Assembly (NCBI RefSeq): GCF_051622035.1
Contig: NC_135360.1
Coordinates: forward strand, 32,753,206 to 32,817,205
Direction of reading: 5' to 3'
DNA: 64,000 nucleotides
Origin: Arctopsyche grandis
Lineage: Eukaryota > Arthropoda > Insecta > Trichoptera > Hydropsychidae
Positions within the stretch are counted from its first letter, which is position 1. Every line of letters begins with the position of its first letter. The notes beneath the pieces were generated by a model, which worked only from the letters and a program-made list of their open reading frames with translations, had not been told where the DNA came from and did no database searches. Below, one piece after another: positions 1-11,258 of the stretch. The translations under genes and the position numbers were made by a program.

Positions 1-297
1 ATAAATGTTCAATAACGATTTTAGCAAATTCAAATTCTAGTCACTACCTATTTCAATATAATGTAGTTTAAAAATGCCCAGTAGAGTAGAAGTCTGGGAA
101 ATAGACTAAAAATTTTGTCAAAACTTTTTATTTCCCCTATTTCTATTTAAAAAATTCTAATAAAATAGGTCTCAACCTTGGGAAAAACTCATTAAAAGTA
201 TTGAATTATTTTTAACAGTAACTATAAACGCTAAGACACGAGCTCTGTTGGTTTAAAAACTATTGGATTTCAGTTTAAACAATTAGTACAAATAAAT
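1..297. other. AT-rich intergenic, nothing recognised
   Basis: No convincing open frame, RNA gene or repeat end is visible before the first SINE. Confidence 0.5.
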
Positions 298-700
298 AGC
301 CAGCAGCATAGCTCGGTCGTTAAGCTTCTGCCTAGCACCGAGTGGCGCCGGGTTCGATCCCATGAGCTGACCACGATTGAAAAGAATTTTTCCGAGTATA
401 TCTGTAGTGCTGCTGATCAGACCTGGATATTTGTGACTCCTGGGCGACCGTTTTCTATCAGAGTTTGCCAATTTTTCCAATTTCATTGTTGAAACGGTTC
501 CCGATTAAATTGGCTAAAAAGCTTCCTACCTACTATGTCACCACTATTTGAATATGATTAATGTACAATTCATAGATGATACGAGTTTTCAGTGTCTCGT
601 AATTCATTGACTTGTGTAATAGAAATGCTGCATGGTGTGTAATTGGCCAGAAAGGCGCATTGGGGTTTACCTGGTATATATGTAAAAAAATAAATAAAAA
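298..700 (+). mobile_element. tRNA-derived SINE, near full length
   Basis: The head (about 298-362) has an A-box-like TAGCTCGGTCGTTAAG and a B-box GGTTCGATCCC. It is followed by the family core at about 395-500 (TATCAGAGTTTGCCAA...TGAAACGGTT), then the tail GGCGCATTGGGGTTTACCTG and an A-rich end at about 680-700. The tail hairpin has lost part of its 3' arm. It is a retroposed element; the head resembles a tRNA but is not a functional tRNA gene. Confidence 0.85.
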
Positions 701-944
701 TCATCTCCCTCGGGGATGTCATTTGGGGGAAGGCAGGGAGGGGTATTAAAAAAAAAATTAAACCATGGTACCATGAACTTGTATATACATACATAAATTT
801 ATATTGAAAGTTTGAAATTACATTCAAATAGCGGTGACAAATAATAGGTTTCAACTCTGTTAGTAAACGATTAACTTGGTGTTGCAAATAAGTCTGACCA
901 AAATCACTGCAAAAATACTTCGAATGAACTCTTTTCAATCGAGT

Positions 945-1060
945 TCAAACCAGAGCTTCAACCCTGGACCTCTTGGTGGTTAGCATGAATACAACCACCA
1001 AGCTATACAGCTTGATATCCCATCCAGGTCTGGCCAATCAAATCGATTTTTCATAACTAA
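945..1060 (-). mobile_element. decayed SINE head
   Basis: On the minus strand TAGCTTGGTGGTTG resembles an A box and CCAGGGTTGAAGC a degenerate B box. A short CCAGGTCTGGCC of the family linker sits to the right. The core is not recognisable, so this is an old fragment. Confidence 0.45.
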
Positions 1061-1574
1061 AAGCTTAGGCCAGCCGAAACTGCAAAAAGTTTGATTTCGT
1101 AAAAAGTATACATTTCGATCAGAAGTTTTTCCACAAAAAAAAGTAAACACAAACAAAAAAAACCCTACAAATCTTTCTGTAGTAATGGTTCTTAATTTAC
1201 TGTAAAGGGTCCACTGGTTGAGTATCACGCAACTAGACTATCGAAAACACGACGCAGCATGCATAAATCAAGATGCATTTTCCGTCTCGGATGCATTGTT
1301 TAAAAAAAAATTCCGCGGCAGATTCGTCTATCTCGCAACGCGCTGAATCATCTCGTCGTGCATTGTTACTGGGATGACATTTTGATGCACTCTGGCTGCA
1401 GCATATTGCAATCTCGTCGTTCGGAATTCGACATTTTTACAGTTGCCAGGTAGCGAATGAAAACTAGCACTTCGAACACAAGTGTCCTTTTACAAATCGA
1501 TTCCGAACCATTATTACTGTAAGTGTGAGAATCAGCCATCGTTTAAATACCAAATTGTATGTACATATGTATGC

Positions 1575-2640
1575 ATATGTTGAAGTGTATCTTTCAGTTG
1601 TAACATATTTTGACTAGTTGAAATATATTCCATCTAACTTGGTACCAAATACCGTAATAGTTGAAGTGTAATTTCAGTTGTAATATATTTTGAGTATTTG
1701 AAATATATTCCGTCTAATCCATTTTTTTTTTTTTTACAATTTCGTCATAGTGACATTACAGATTAGCTCCAGGTCGTCACTATGGCTAATTTATTACAAG
1801 ACATTGAAAACTCATAATTAACGAGACATCTAAATACATAATTATTACATACATACACATGTAAATCGAAACAATACCTGGCATCTATGGTTCGATATTA
1901 CAAATATCGTATAAATACGATTAATAACATTTTTCATGTAACAATACGAATTTTTACATTCGATAAACAACCACAGAGATATCTATGGTGAGAAACCTGG
2001 CGAAACTCAAGGTTTGCAACAGAAAATTAGGAAGGAACAGCCAATTTTACAGGAACCGTATCAATGAAAATCAGAAAAATTGGCGAATTCTGATAAGAAA
2101 CGATCGACCTCGACAAACCAAGGTCTGGCCAACAACGAGACTCTTAGTGGGAATCGAACCCGTGACATCAAGCACGAAAGAATATAATACTCACCACTAG
2201 ACCACGCTGCTGGTTAATATGGCGAATTACATTCCAACTGGTCAAAATATATTACAACTGAAAACACAGTTCAACTATAAGTCGGTACCAAATAAGATGG
2301 AGAGGGTAGGTTTTCGTGACAACGTCACTCGACTAGTAAATTGAGTTGGAAAGTCACATTTTTTTTGTTTTGAACACATTCTCAAAGCTATCGTTATACG
2401 GTACTCATTTCCTTTATTTTTAATACCTAGCAAACATTTACGCATTATTGAATTCTATAGCATTCGTAGAAACATTGTAAAAACTGTTATATTACAACTA
2501 GCGCGCATTGTTCAAAGTGTATTTGCGCTTGTAGAGATATAATTTGCTAGTTGAATTGTATTCGAATATGAATGACCTAAAACGCCAGTTGGAATATATT
2601 TCAATTGGAAAATACACTTTGACTGAAACATCTATGTATA
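1575..2640. mobile_element. foldback DNA transposon, copy 1, split by a SINE
   Basis: The left arm (1575-1725) carries TGAAGTGTATCTTTCAGTTG and repeats of the type TTGAAATATATTCC. The right arm (2219-2635) carries the inverse, e.g. CAAAATATATTACAACTGAA, and ends AAAATACACTTTG. A second copy at 44560-45120 has the same order without the SINE, so the SINE at 1731-2217 is a later insertion. No transposase frame is visible. Confidence 0.7.
1731..2217 (-). mobile_element. tRNA-derived SINE with hairpin tail type C
   Basis: On the minus strand the head GTGGTCTAGTGGTGAG and B-box GGGTTCGATTCCC lie at about 2150-2215 and the shared core at about 2040-2110. The 3' end is a 9-bp stem (CATAGTGAC/GTCACTATG, 1746-1784) followed by a run of A (T on the plus strand). 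It is inserted in the foldback element that flanks it. Confidence 0.85.
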
Positions 2641-2954
2641 ATGAGTATATATCGGTGAGTTTATAATATTCGCACTTATAATGCGCGATTTTGACGCCGT
2701 GCTATTTTGGTTAGCGCGATTTTGTTCAGGCAATTTTGTCCTGCGCGGTTTTATGACGGTGCCGAAAAATCGACTGTTTGCAGTAGATAGGAATAACCTA
2801 TAGGTTGACTTGGGAAAAGGGATGACTTTAAAATGTCTTATAAAATCTAGTATGATAAAATGTTCGTAAAATATCGCAGTATAAAAATATAAAATCGAGC
2901 CTAAAATACGAAAACAGTCCAACTTTCAGATACGCGTTTAAAATTTGGCCGTAA

Positions 2955-3480
2955 CACATATGTACGTATGTACATGTATCAAAATTATAATATTAACATT
3001 TTAACATTCATTATACATATAACTTATGAGTGAAGTAAAAGTATATATGAGAGCCTATAATGCAAATTTTATAAGATATAGTTTGAAAAAGATAAAGTTA
3101 TAAGTAGAGCCCGGAATCTGAAGGGGCTGTTTATTGTTCAAAGATTGTAAATGCATTGTTAAAGGTTTGCCGAACCTTTTTTACAAAGGATTTACAACAA
3201 TGGAACAATAGGCGGCACGTTTCCGGCCCCTTCAGATTCCGACCTCTAGTTATAAGCGTTTAAACAATTAAAATCTGACAAAACGAGAGGGTGGCGGAAC
3301 GTCAAATATATGAGGCTGATGACCACTAAAGGCCAATATGACAAAAATATTTGCATTTTTAAACGTGTTTATTACGATTATTTTTCACCATGGTACTAGC
3401 GGAAGCGATTTAAATTTTTATCGTTGACCAAACCGCGCAAAATAGCAAAGTTTCAAAAAAATCGGAAGAATGTAAGAATA
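2955..3480 (+). repeat. interspersed repeat sharing blocks with 49.5-50.1 and 62.6-62.9 kb
   Basis: Blocks such as TGAGTGAAGTAAAA, TTTTTCACCATGGTACT and GACCAAACCGCGCAAAAT recur near 49500-49800, 49980-50110 and 62640-62930. The element has no coding capacity that I can see and its class is uncertain. It is interrupted by the small MITE at 3105-3248. Confidence 0.55.
3105..3248. mobile_element. hAT-type MITE, 144 bp, with 8-bp TSD
   Basis: Terminal inverted repeats begin TAGAG and share CGGAATCTGAAGGGGC. The direct repeats GTTATAAG flank it at 3097-3104 and 3249-3256. The related repeat at 62660 has the uninterrupted site (AAGTTATAGGCGCTTAAAC). Eight-bp duplications and short TIRs fit hAT. 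Confidence 0.85.
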
Positions 3481-3583
3481 GAATGAGACTAAAAAGCGAA
3501 GTGAAACATAGAATAGCCCTGTATAAATATGCGATTCTTATTTTTTTATCTGACCAAATACCGCGTATTTTGAGGTTTTCAAC

Positions 3584-4350
3584 CAGAGAAATGTTATAAT
3601 AATAGGAGTGGCGTTAGGAGTCATATTGTTGTCAAGTGAGAAATGTCCACAGACCTTTTCAAATAATTTTGGCGTCAGTCGTATTTGATGCTTGGTGCTT
3701 GACGTACATATGTCCGATAAAAACTTCTCTGTTTGTTTATATTACTCGTAAGATGCACAATGCATTCAAAAACACACAATAAACAACATGGGATACATTT
3801 ATATAAGTAAATTAATCATTAAGTAACATATTATTCAATTAACATCGTAGTTTGACAGTTTTTAAAAGTGTCATGGCGATCGCCCGCATTCTACATAACA
3901 TTTCAGGGGTGGCACCAGATAAATGTAAAAATTATTTTTAAATAAATGTAAAAACATTTCTCTTGGTGGCGCCGAATACTCAATTATATTAATAACCAAT
4001 ATTTAAGTTAAATTAATATAAACATCGTTCATTTTATATTATACATATTTTGTTGAAACTATACATTACACGTTAATTTAAGAGTTCCCAAGGACAGAGA
4101 AATACAAAAAAGTGGATAAATTTAATCCGCCAACTGAGAAAATAAACGGATTGGCCACCAACGCCCAACACCACCATATACTCAAATTGTAAATAAATCT
4201 ATATCAAAATAAAACTTTAATTTCTGTAGTGAATATGTGATGACCCTGATTATATCCATGCGTTGTAGCGTAGTTATGGAGACGTACCGCGTATTATTGA
4301 CACAATTTATTTATTCGTAAAGGCACTTCTATTATTATAACATTTCTCTG
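3584..4350. mobile_element. hAT-type nonautonomous element, 767 bp
   Basis: The inverted termini CAGAGAAATGTTATAATAAT and their complement are nearly perfect over about 27 bp. The direct repeats TTTTCAAC occupy 3576-3583 and 4351-4358. The interior has no transposase frame. Terminal CAGAG plus an 8-bp duplication fit hAT. Confidence 0.85.
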
Positions 4351-4359
4351 TTTTCAACC

Positions 4360-5330
4360 AATAGGATTCGAAATTTGGAGTTTGCCTATTGCAAATACTA
4401 ATGAAATGAAATATAGACAGGGCCTAGAGCAGCGCTGGACATTTCGTTATACAATTTCCGTAATCGTATTTCGACGAATCGTCCCCGAAGAAGCGTACAC
4501 TTCAAAAATCACAACATACAAATCAGATCACTCATAAATCTTCGGTATTATTCATACGGTCTTGGAATTGACAATGGAAACATCACATTGTGCAATAATA
4601 ATTGCACATGCGCTCACGACGCATTGCACTCAAGCTTTGAACCTTCATTCGACAGCATAATGATAAAGAATTTTCAATTAGGCATCAGTTCAAAGACATC
4701 ACAGATACTTGCACATTGTTCCGCAAATCTCAAATTCGATTGACGACCTGTCAGATCGTGGATAATTTGTTTTCGCATCTGAGGTCTCTTCGACCTTAGG
4801 AAATATTAATAATTCTATCACGACTCATCTGACCTTATGCGAATATAAAGGTAATATTCAGGTGAATAGCGTTTGACCTGTACTGTACACACATAGGTAC
4901 ATTTATTGTGCGTACTGACATATTGCGAAACCGACTACAAATAATGGCGCCATTCAAAAGATCATCCGTTTCAAAATTAAATGAAGAAAAAAATACACTA
5001 GCACGCAACAATAATAAATATTAATTGGCTATGAGCGAAACGTCGATATTGAAAAGGTGGGGTTTCGAATTGCACAATGTGTACATATGTACATACATAT
5101 GATATACATATGTATTTACAGATCGCTGAAGCTTATGATGCATTTGTTGACGTATTTTCATTGTTGATTCGTTGGATGACTCAATAATTGTGCCGATTGC
5201 TTTTGATAATTTTGACATTTATTTGTTTTTATTATTATTTTATGTACTGCATACATATGTATGTTTATTTTTCGATAAATAAAATAAAACTTTAAAAATA
5301 TATGTATGTAGATATATGAACATTTATGGT
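4360..5330. other. intergenic, nothing recognised
   Basis: AT-rich, with CATATG-type microsatellite patches near 5085-5115 and 5255-5320. The minus-strand frame at 5021-5218 looks noncoding. Confidence 0.4.
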
Positions 5331-5338
5331 GCTTTACC

Positions 5339-5366
5339 CAGAGAAATGTAATATTACATTTCTCTG
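5339..5366. mobile_element. 28-bp minimal hAT element (two fused TIRs)
   Basis: A perfect palindrome starts CAGAGAAATG and ends CATTTCTCTG. The direct 8-bp repeats GCTTTACC flank it at 5331-5338 and 5367-5374. The first ten bases equal the terminus of the 767-bp element at 3584. It appears to consist only of the two terminal repeats joined. Confidence 0.75.
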
Positions 5367-5399
5367 GCTTTACCTGACCACATGCAATTGATACATACT

Positions 5400-5985
5400 A
5401 GGGATTACAATACCGGTACTATTAAAACCGGTTCTGTCGGTTTTTGGACAAAATTCAACCTTCAGCACTAGCGGTAGTACAAAATGGACAACCGGTAGTA
5501 CTAAATGGACTATCGGTAGTAATAAAATATAAAAATTTCAATTTTGAGGCAATTGAATTCTTTTGAATTTAGAAGAAAACCTTGCATCGACTAGTTTTTA
5601 AGGATTAGTCGAAGAATAAGTCAACACTCGACATCCTTTTTGACCTGTTATTCAAAGGAGTCGGTAAGCCGAAGCCCTAAAATAAATTAATTCATATTTT
5701 CCTAAGCAAATAAATAACGGTAAATTGTTTTTTTAGTAGTACCGGTAGTTTTTTTTAGGTAAATATAAAAAGTCCAATTTTATGTTAGTTGAATTGTTGT
5801 TAATTTAAAAGAAAACGTTGCATCAGCTAGTTTTTATGGATTAGTCGAAGAATAAGTCAATACTCAACATCCTTTTTGACCTGTTATTCAGGCGAAGCCA
5901 TAAAATTAATTAATTAATTAATATTTTCAAAAACAAATAAATACCGGTTAATGGTTTTTTCGGTAGCACCGGTAGTGAGAAATAT
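5400..5985. repeat. tandem duplication of about 235 bp with ACCGGTAGT motifs
   Basis: Two diverged copies (about 5517-5750 and 5753-5985) share GGATTAGTCGAAGAATAAGTC and CATCCTTTTTGACCTGTTAT. CCGGTAGTA motifs occur at the junctions. It is probably a decayed DNA transposon or a local duplication. Confidence 0.6.
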
Positions 5986-6225
5986 TTTTTTTTTTTTAAA
6001 TACTTTTCATCAAAAAATATACATACGTATTTTACATAAATTATGTCATATTTGAAAGCATAATATAACACGACTGCTGAAAATTATCGATTTCATTACA
6101 TATAACTTTCTTCGTTTCATTGGTTTCACACAGATTACAATCTGCTTTAGATCGTCGACTTTAGAGAGCCTTTAATTAATATTATGTATTAGATGTATGA
6201 ATTATAAGAATTGTAAATAGGTTTT

Positions 6226-6410
6226 TGAGCCCTTTTTCCTATTATGCTCTACATACATTAACATTAGAATAATATAATACTATGATTACTAGTTAATTAA
6301 ATTAAAATTGTAAAATAGAAAGTGATCAGTCGATCAGTAGCTATTAAAATAGATATAAGATGTATTGTGAACATAATTTCGTAATAATAAAAAAGCATTT
6401 AAAAATGAAA
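6226..6410. repeat. interspersed repeat, also at 12225-12400
   Basis: The stretch from CCTATTATGCT through AACATTAGAATAATATAATA to GATGTATTGTGAACATAATT is shared with 12225-12400, and a shorter piece with 7040-7095. There is no frame. It could be a LINE 3' region. Confidence 0.55.
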
Positions 6411-6477
6411 AAATCTAATTTCATTGGTTTCGAACTGTATTACATATAAATTTTCTTAGCTGTTTTTCCTATTAATC

Positions 6478-7004
6478 CTTAAGTACACCTGAAATCTTAA
6501 TTTTGTTGCCGTTCCTTTCTTCGATATATATATTGAATGAATCTATATATTGAGTGAATGCGACAATATATATATCAATATATATATATATTGAGTGAAT
6601 GCGACAGTTGCGCTTCCACCAGATAATACGTATTTTAAATTGACAAAATCGAGGTTTCGTATTCGCCTATTTTCTCCTCCAAAATTGGACCAATTTTTAA
6701 AAAAATGTCATCATCGGTATGAGAAAGATATTTTCTGTGCATCTATCGGCGTATTTTTTTTTTTAATCGACCGTTAAATAAGCACGCTGGACTCTTTTCG
6801 TGGGTGTAAAACAGAGGCCATTTTATAGATGTTTGGCAGCTCCTAGCTCTTATAAAAAATAATTAATCAAAAAAATAAAATGATAGATGCACCCCAATGG
6901 TGGATATCCATAGCATATTAAAAAATAATTTCTCTGGTGCCATAATTGAGGAAGGAAGAAGTATAGTACGTTTGTATGGACAAGGCGCTGGTGTTCAGCC
7001 CTCT
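6478..7004. mobile_element. MITE related to the Harbinger-like element at 51594
   Basis: It aligns along most of its length with 51594-52050: shared CTTCGATATATATATTG, TCATCGGTATGAGAAAGAT, GATAGATGCACCCCAATGG. It ends in the same CAGCCCTCT terminus. The left terminus has decayed. It carries about 65 bp (near 6755-6820) absent from the other copy. Confidence 0.7.
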
Positions 7005-7352
7005 TACATGTAAATAAAATTATACTATAAATTAGACTAACAAGAAACAATGTGTAAAATAGATAATGATCACTGCATCAGTAGCCATTAAAATTTACAT
7101 AGTAGATTTTTTTTCCATTCCACATCATACAAAAAATCTACTATGTATATTTATGTATTTTATTCCAAAACCACCGTTGGTAAATAATATTGAGTCAAGA
7201 TCGGTTTTGAGTTTACGTACGAGCAAACGAACGCATTTTACAATGGAGGAAAATTCGAAGAGAGGAAAATCAAGGGTAAATCGCATCGCAGATACGACAG
7301 AATACAATTTCAATTTCATACGGAGAGGGAGAGTGCAGGTAGAGTGATGGCG

Positions 7353-7360
7353 TATATAAA
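7353..7360 (+). promoter_or_regulatory. TATA box, probable cuticle gene promoter
   Basis: TATATAAA stands about 30 bp ahead of an ACCAGTC initiator-like site (about 7384-7390) and about 100 bp ahead of a strong splice donor. This is the only core-promoter-like arrangement upstream of the cuticle coding exons, so I infer it drives them. Confidence 0.55.
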
Positions 7361-7384
7361 CGCAGACTCACATTGGAATTGATA

Positions 7385-7461
7385 CCAGTCTTGTGAGAAA
7401 TTTTAAGTGTTCGTGTGTGTATTTGTGGTTCTGTGTTTATTACCTAAACGGGAAATTAAAG
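7385..7461 (+). other. predicted noncoding first exon of the cuticle gene
   Basis: Between the putative start site and the donor AAAG|GTGAGA (cut after 7461) there is no ATG. The exon would splice to the acceptor TTGTTGCAG ending at 9288, just 5 bp before the chosen start codon. This rests on inference only. Confidence 0.45.
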
Positions 7462-8157
7462 GTGAGAACCGATGGCGGGGATCAAACGAAACCATCTCAT
7501 TTTCAATACGTAAAGTGCACAACTTTCAAACGTGACAGTTTGCATTGAAACTTTTAAATTTACTTTGCATTGAAACTTTTAGTAAAAGCTTGCATCATTC
7601 AAATAACGATTGCATTTTGTTTCAATTAAAAGTGAATTCATTTGTTTAATTCTCGATACACTTTTATATTATTTTTACTGCATTTTACATTTTGTTTCAA
7701 TTAAAAGTGAATTCAATTGTTTAATTTTTACTTTGAACTTGATTTGTTTTTACGACTAATTAATGCACATATATAAACTTAAATTTCATTTTAAAGCATA
7801 ATAAAATAACGAATTCCCAGTATTGAGAGGACTTTATGCGTACTTTATAATGTAATTTGACTGTACATAAATACAATAGTATATATGAAATTAAAAACCC
7901 ATCTATTTCTGTGCTACCAAAAGGTTCTTAAAGTTCAAAATATGGATTTCATATCTTTAAACACTCTACAAAGCCTTCATTTAAATATCAATGGGCACTA
8001 TACAATAAAATTTAAACTGATAATTTAGATAAAACTATATATAAATATTCCACACTACAAATTTATATTGAATATATTGATATAATTTTACAACATATGT
8101 ATAATGTTTTGTATTAAAGAAAATTGTGAAGACGGTGATTCTATACAGTTTTTACAA

Positions 8158-8350
8158 TTCAAATTCAACCTTTTGCAAATGAAATTCAACCTTTTGCAAA
8201 TGAAATTCAAACTCTTGCAAATGAAATTCAACCTTTTGCAAATGAAATTCAAACTTTTGCAAATGAAATTCAACCTTTTGAAAATCAAATTCAACCTTTT
8301 GCAAATCAAATTCAACCTTTTGCAAATCAAATTCAACCTTTTGCAGACCA
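8158..8350. repeat. 21-bp minisatellite, about 9 units
   Basis: Units of AAATTCAACCTTTTGCAAATG repeat head to tail. Because 21 is a multiple of 3, both strands stay open: the plus strand reads a heptad like KFNLLQM, the minus strand FICKRLN. Length periodicity explains the open frames, so I do not call a gene. Confidence 0.9.
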
Positions 8351-9293
8351 AATTAAATTTTTACAAGCCTCTTCTATATTTACGTTTTAATACGATTTGT
8401 AAAAAGGTAAAACCTGTATAATGCTAGAGTTTTTTCTTTTGTGTATAAAACTGAGTAGACTTATAAACAGTAAGTTAAATATGGGTTTGTTTTTTACGAA
8501 CGAAGAATAAAATAAATTAAATCAAATAAACAAACGAAACCAAATTAAGTTTATATACAAAAAAAAATTATACCCTCGATATTTAGTCTTCTAGATTTTG
8601 TATATAAATATGTATGCAAACAGTGCAATGTTTATTTTATTTATAAACTAAATAAATTACTTGGCGTTGCTCAGGCAGGTGTCTGTTTATATATGGAGAC
8701 AATTTGACTCCGGGGACACTCAAATCCTCTCAAAAACCACATACGATCTAAGTTAGAGTACTGTGAGATGGTACACCATTTCTATACATGTATATACATA
8801 TATAGATGGCTTTATTGATTTATTGCACAAGTATCTCAATACTGCCTTTGTAGATGTGAAATAAAGCATATAAATATGTACATATGGATATGTGGGGTAA
8901 ACAATATGCATGTTTAATTGAATAAATTTTAACGAGCGAGTTCCGTACACAATCGTACGGCCTCATCTGACCGTGGAGTGACGCAACATCCCCACTGGAG
9001 CACTGGATCAATTCGATTTCCGAGATAAATGAAATTCTGCTCCGCCGTGTGATAATTGGCGGGCTAGACAATGGCCGTAGCGTGCGACCTGGGCGCATTG
9101 TTGTCAGTTTCAGTTGCCAAAGCCCAAACACAAAGACCAGAAACACTTTTCAAGGCTTGCCTTCTTTCATTTTTTTCCTATGGGCAAATTTTTAAACTAA
9201 GAGATCACCGCTTCGTGTGCGCTGCCACGATGATTAATTGCACTGATACCGACGTCGACATCTCATATTCAAATGCTCATTGTTGCAGTGATC

Positions 9294-9417
9294 ATGATAA
9301 GCGACAAGAGCATGATTCTCCTCGGCGCAGGGTTGATCATGTTTGCAGCGGTCGTCATGGCGGCTCCGCAAGCTCCCGCCGAAGCTCCGATGCCGGTAAA
9401 TACACACACACATATAT

Positions 9418-9486
<69 letters not shown>

Positions 9487-11136
9487 GCTGTCATTCAGAA
9501 GTCTTCCAAGGGTTTCCACAAAAACTTTTTTGTTTGGTAATGGATTATTTTTGATAAAAGATAAATGCAAATTAAATTACAGCACATTATAGTCTCAATT
9601 GGGGAACCGGATCTTGAATTTTCATTTGTTCAATATTTTACACACCCTCAATGATAAATTAGACCCCGCTTATTTATTCATAAATAACAGACTAAATGAA
9701 ACTAATACAAAACTTTCAGTGCTAGGAATGTTTCGATATTATTAGAGACATATTTTTCTCAATTTTTAAGCATTTTCATATTTCATTTTAGCGAATAGAA
9801 TGGTTCGAATAGAATGCGAATAGAAGATTTTTAAAATAAAAAAAATCAGTTTCAATACCTTGAATCACAATTAAGGAAATAATTACAATTTGAAGTTAAC
9901 ATAACGAATAAAAATAGTATAAAATGACAATTTTTAGGAAATAATCTTAATATATTATTTCGAAAGAGACTTTGTATGTATGTTTGTTTTGTTGTCAATT
10001 TTATTTTATTTTAAAAAAAAATCAATACCACAGAGACTTGACAGGTTGCCCCAAAGCGTCAATGTGATTATAATACAAATAATAAAAATCATAAAAAAAT
10101 ATAAAAAAAACATCATAAAAAATAATAAAAATCATAAATAAAAAAAAACATCATAAAAAAATAATAAAAATCAAGTAAAAAATATGTACACAAAATAAAA
10201 ACAAAGAAATAAGATTGAAAAATTTATATCGTGCTATTTAGGATGTGTTCCACTAACTCAACATAACTGGCATCGAATAGGTCCAAGTAATGTGCCAGTA
10301 AGTTAAGGAGTCGAGAGGGGGGAGTTCATGAGCACAAATAAAATAAAACTATTCAAATAATTTTAATCAAAATGTTTACTATTAGATTAGCCGTGTTTAA
10401 GCTGTTTATATTACAAATACTGAGCGAAGCCGGGTAAAACCAATAGTACATAATATGAGAGAATAAATGCAAAAAAAATTGCATGAAGTGTGAATCTTGA
10501 AATGAAAAATGCTAAAAATACAGGTCTATATATTATTATAATATTATAATAGTATGTTATTCAGATATTTATAATAATAACATTTAATCTAATTTCATTT
10601 CTTTGATTGCTCGTTTATATAGTACCAAAGTTACTGGAATATAATTTAATAACAAAAATATATAATATTTTTCTGAAATGAATTGACGAGTTATAATGAA
10701 TTAATATATATAGTAACTTCTTGCAATTTCAAACAAATATATGTAATATAAAAAACAGCTAGTTTCATGGTTTCTGAAACTATAGTATGAATTATATTTA
10801 AAGATTTTTTGTTGGAAACCCTTTGTCATGAAAATTGAATGACACCACTTCACACACACACACACACTTACATAAATCAATTAGGACATATAATTAACGT
10901 TTTGTACGCGAGAATTGTGTGTGTAATTTCAGTACGAGTACAACTACGAGGTGAAAGATCCGGAGAAGACGTTGTTCTTCAACAAGAACGAAAACGGAGA
11001 CGAGAGCGGTCGAGTCACCGGAGGGTACCAAGTTTTGCTCCCCGACGGACGATTGATGAAAGTGGAGTACAGCGTCGACGGAGAGAGTGGTTTCGTACCC
11101 AAAATATCATTCGAAGACAACGCTAAAGTCTTCTAA
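9294..11136 (+). CDS. secreted cuticle protein, chitin-binding (RR-type) domain
   Basis: Two coding exons, 9294-9395 and 10933-11136, join in phase 0 (CCG|GTAAAT ... TTTCAG|TAC) to give 102 residues. Residues 1-24 form a signal peptide (ILLGAGLIMFAAVVMA, then APQAP). The second exon is a chitin_bind_4 domain opening YEYNYEVKDP, with GGYQVLLPDGRLMKVEYSVD, and ending GESGFVPKI, close to the extended Rebers-Riddiford pattern. Proteins of this family bind chitin in the extracellular cuticle; pro-resilin-like proteins are similar. The start at 9294 is preferred because an acceptor (TTGTTGCAG) ends at 9288; an ATG at 9273 would lie in that intron. The intron holds a long TA microsatellite. The gene may be nested in an intron of the HFM1-like gene, which runs the other way. 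Confidence 0.85.
9410..9483. repeat. (TA)n microsatellite with CA edge
   Basis: About 30 TA dinucleotides, preceded by CACACA/TATA, lie in the cuticle gene intron just after its donor site. Predicted YIYIYI proteins over it are artefacts. Confidence 0.95.
10000..10200 (-). mobile_element. LINE 3' tail and A-rich tandem repeat
   Basis: GACAGGTTGCCCCAAAGCGTC matches the 3' flank of the LINE fragment at 52.8 kb (GACAGGTTGCCCCAAAGTGTC). It is followed by imperfect repeats of ATAATAAAAATCATAAAAA. Confidence 0.55.
10330..10450 (+). repeat. interspersed repeat ending GAGCGAAGCCGGGTAAAAC
   Basis: The same block (ACTATTAGATTAGCC...GTTTATATTACAAATAC) occurs at 28070-28160 and 34690-34760 on this strand and at 33535-33620 inverted. 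It is probably the end of a retroelement of unknown class. Confidence 0.6.
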
Positions 11137-11252
11137 ATTCTAAAACCAAACGTTCGGCAGCAACTCAAATATTTAATTTTTAACACTTCTACATATGTAC
11201 ATAAATAGGGAGTAAACATCAAACACTATAAATACTGAAATTTAAATGCAAT

Positions 11253-11258
11253 AATAAA
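11253..11258 (+). terminator. polyadenylation signal of the cuticle gene
   Basis: AATAAA lies about 117 bp after the cuticle stop codon. Confidence 0.6.

Noticed and set aside
298..362. tRNA gene candidates at this and other SINE heads
   Set aside because: A- and B-box-like motifs recur with the same downstream core in many copies; no complete cloverleaf, so these are SINE heads.
8160..8350. CRISPR-like array
   Set aside because: Units abut without spacers; it is a minisatellite in a eukaryotic genome.
8088..8351. minus-strand 87-residue ORF
   Set aside because: Entirely explained by the 21-bp minisatellite.
8820..9146. minus-strand ORF near 9.0 kb as a missing HFM1 exon
   Set aside because: No Sec63 or winged-helix pattern, and another frame of the same stretch is equally open.
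9071..9592. 173-residue plus-strand ORF over the cuticle exon 1 region
   Set aside because: It runs through the TA microsatellite and is out of frame with the signal peptide exon.
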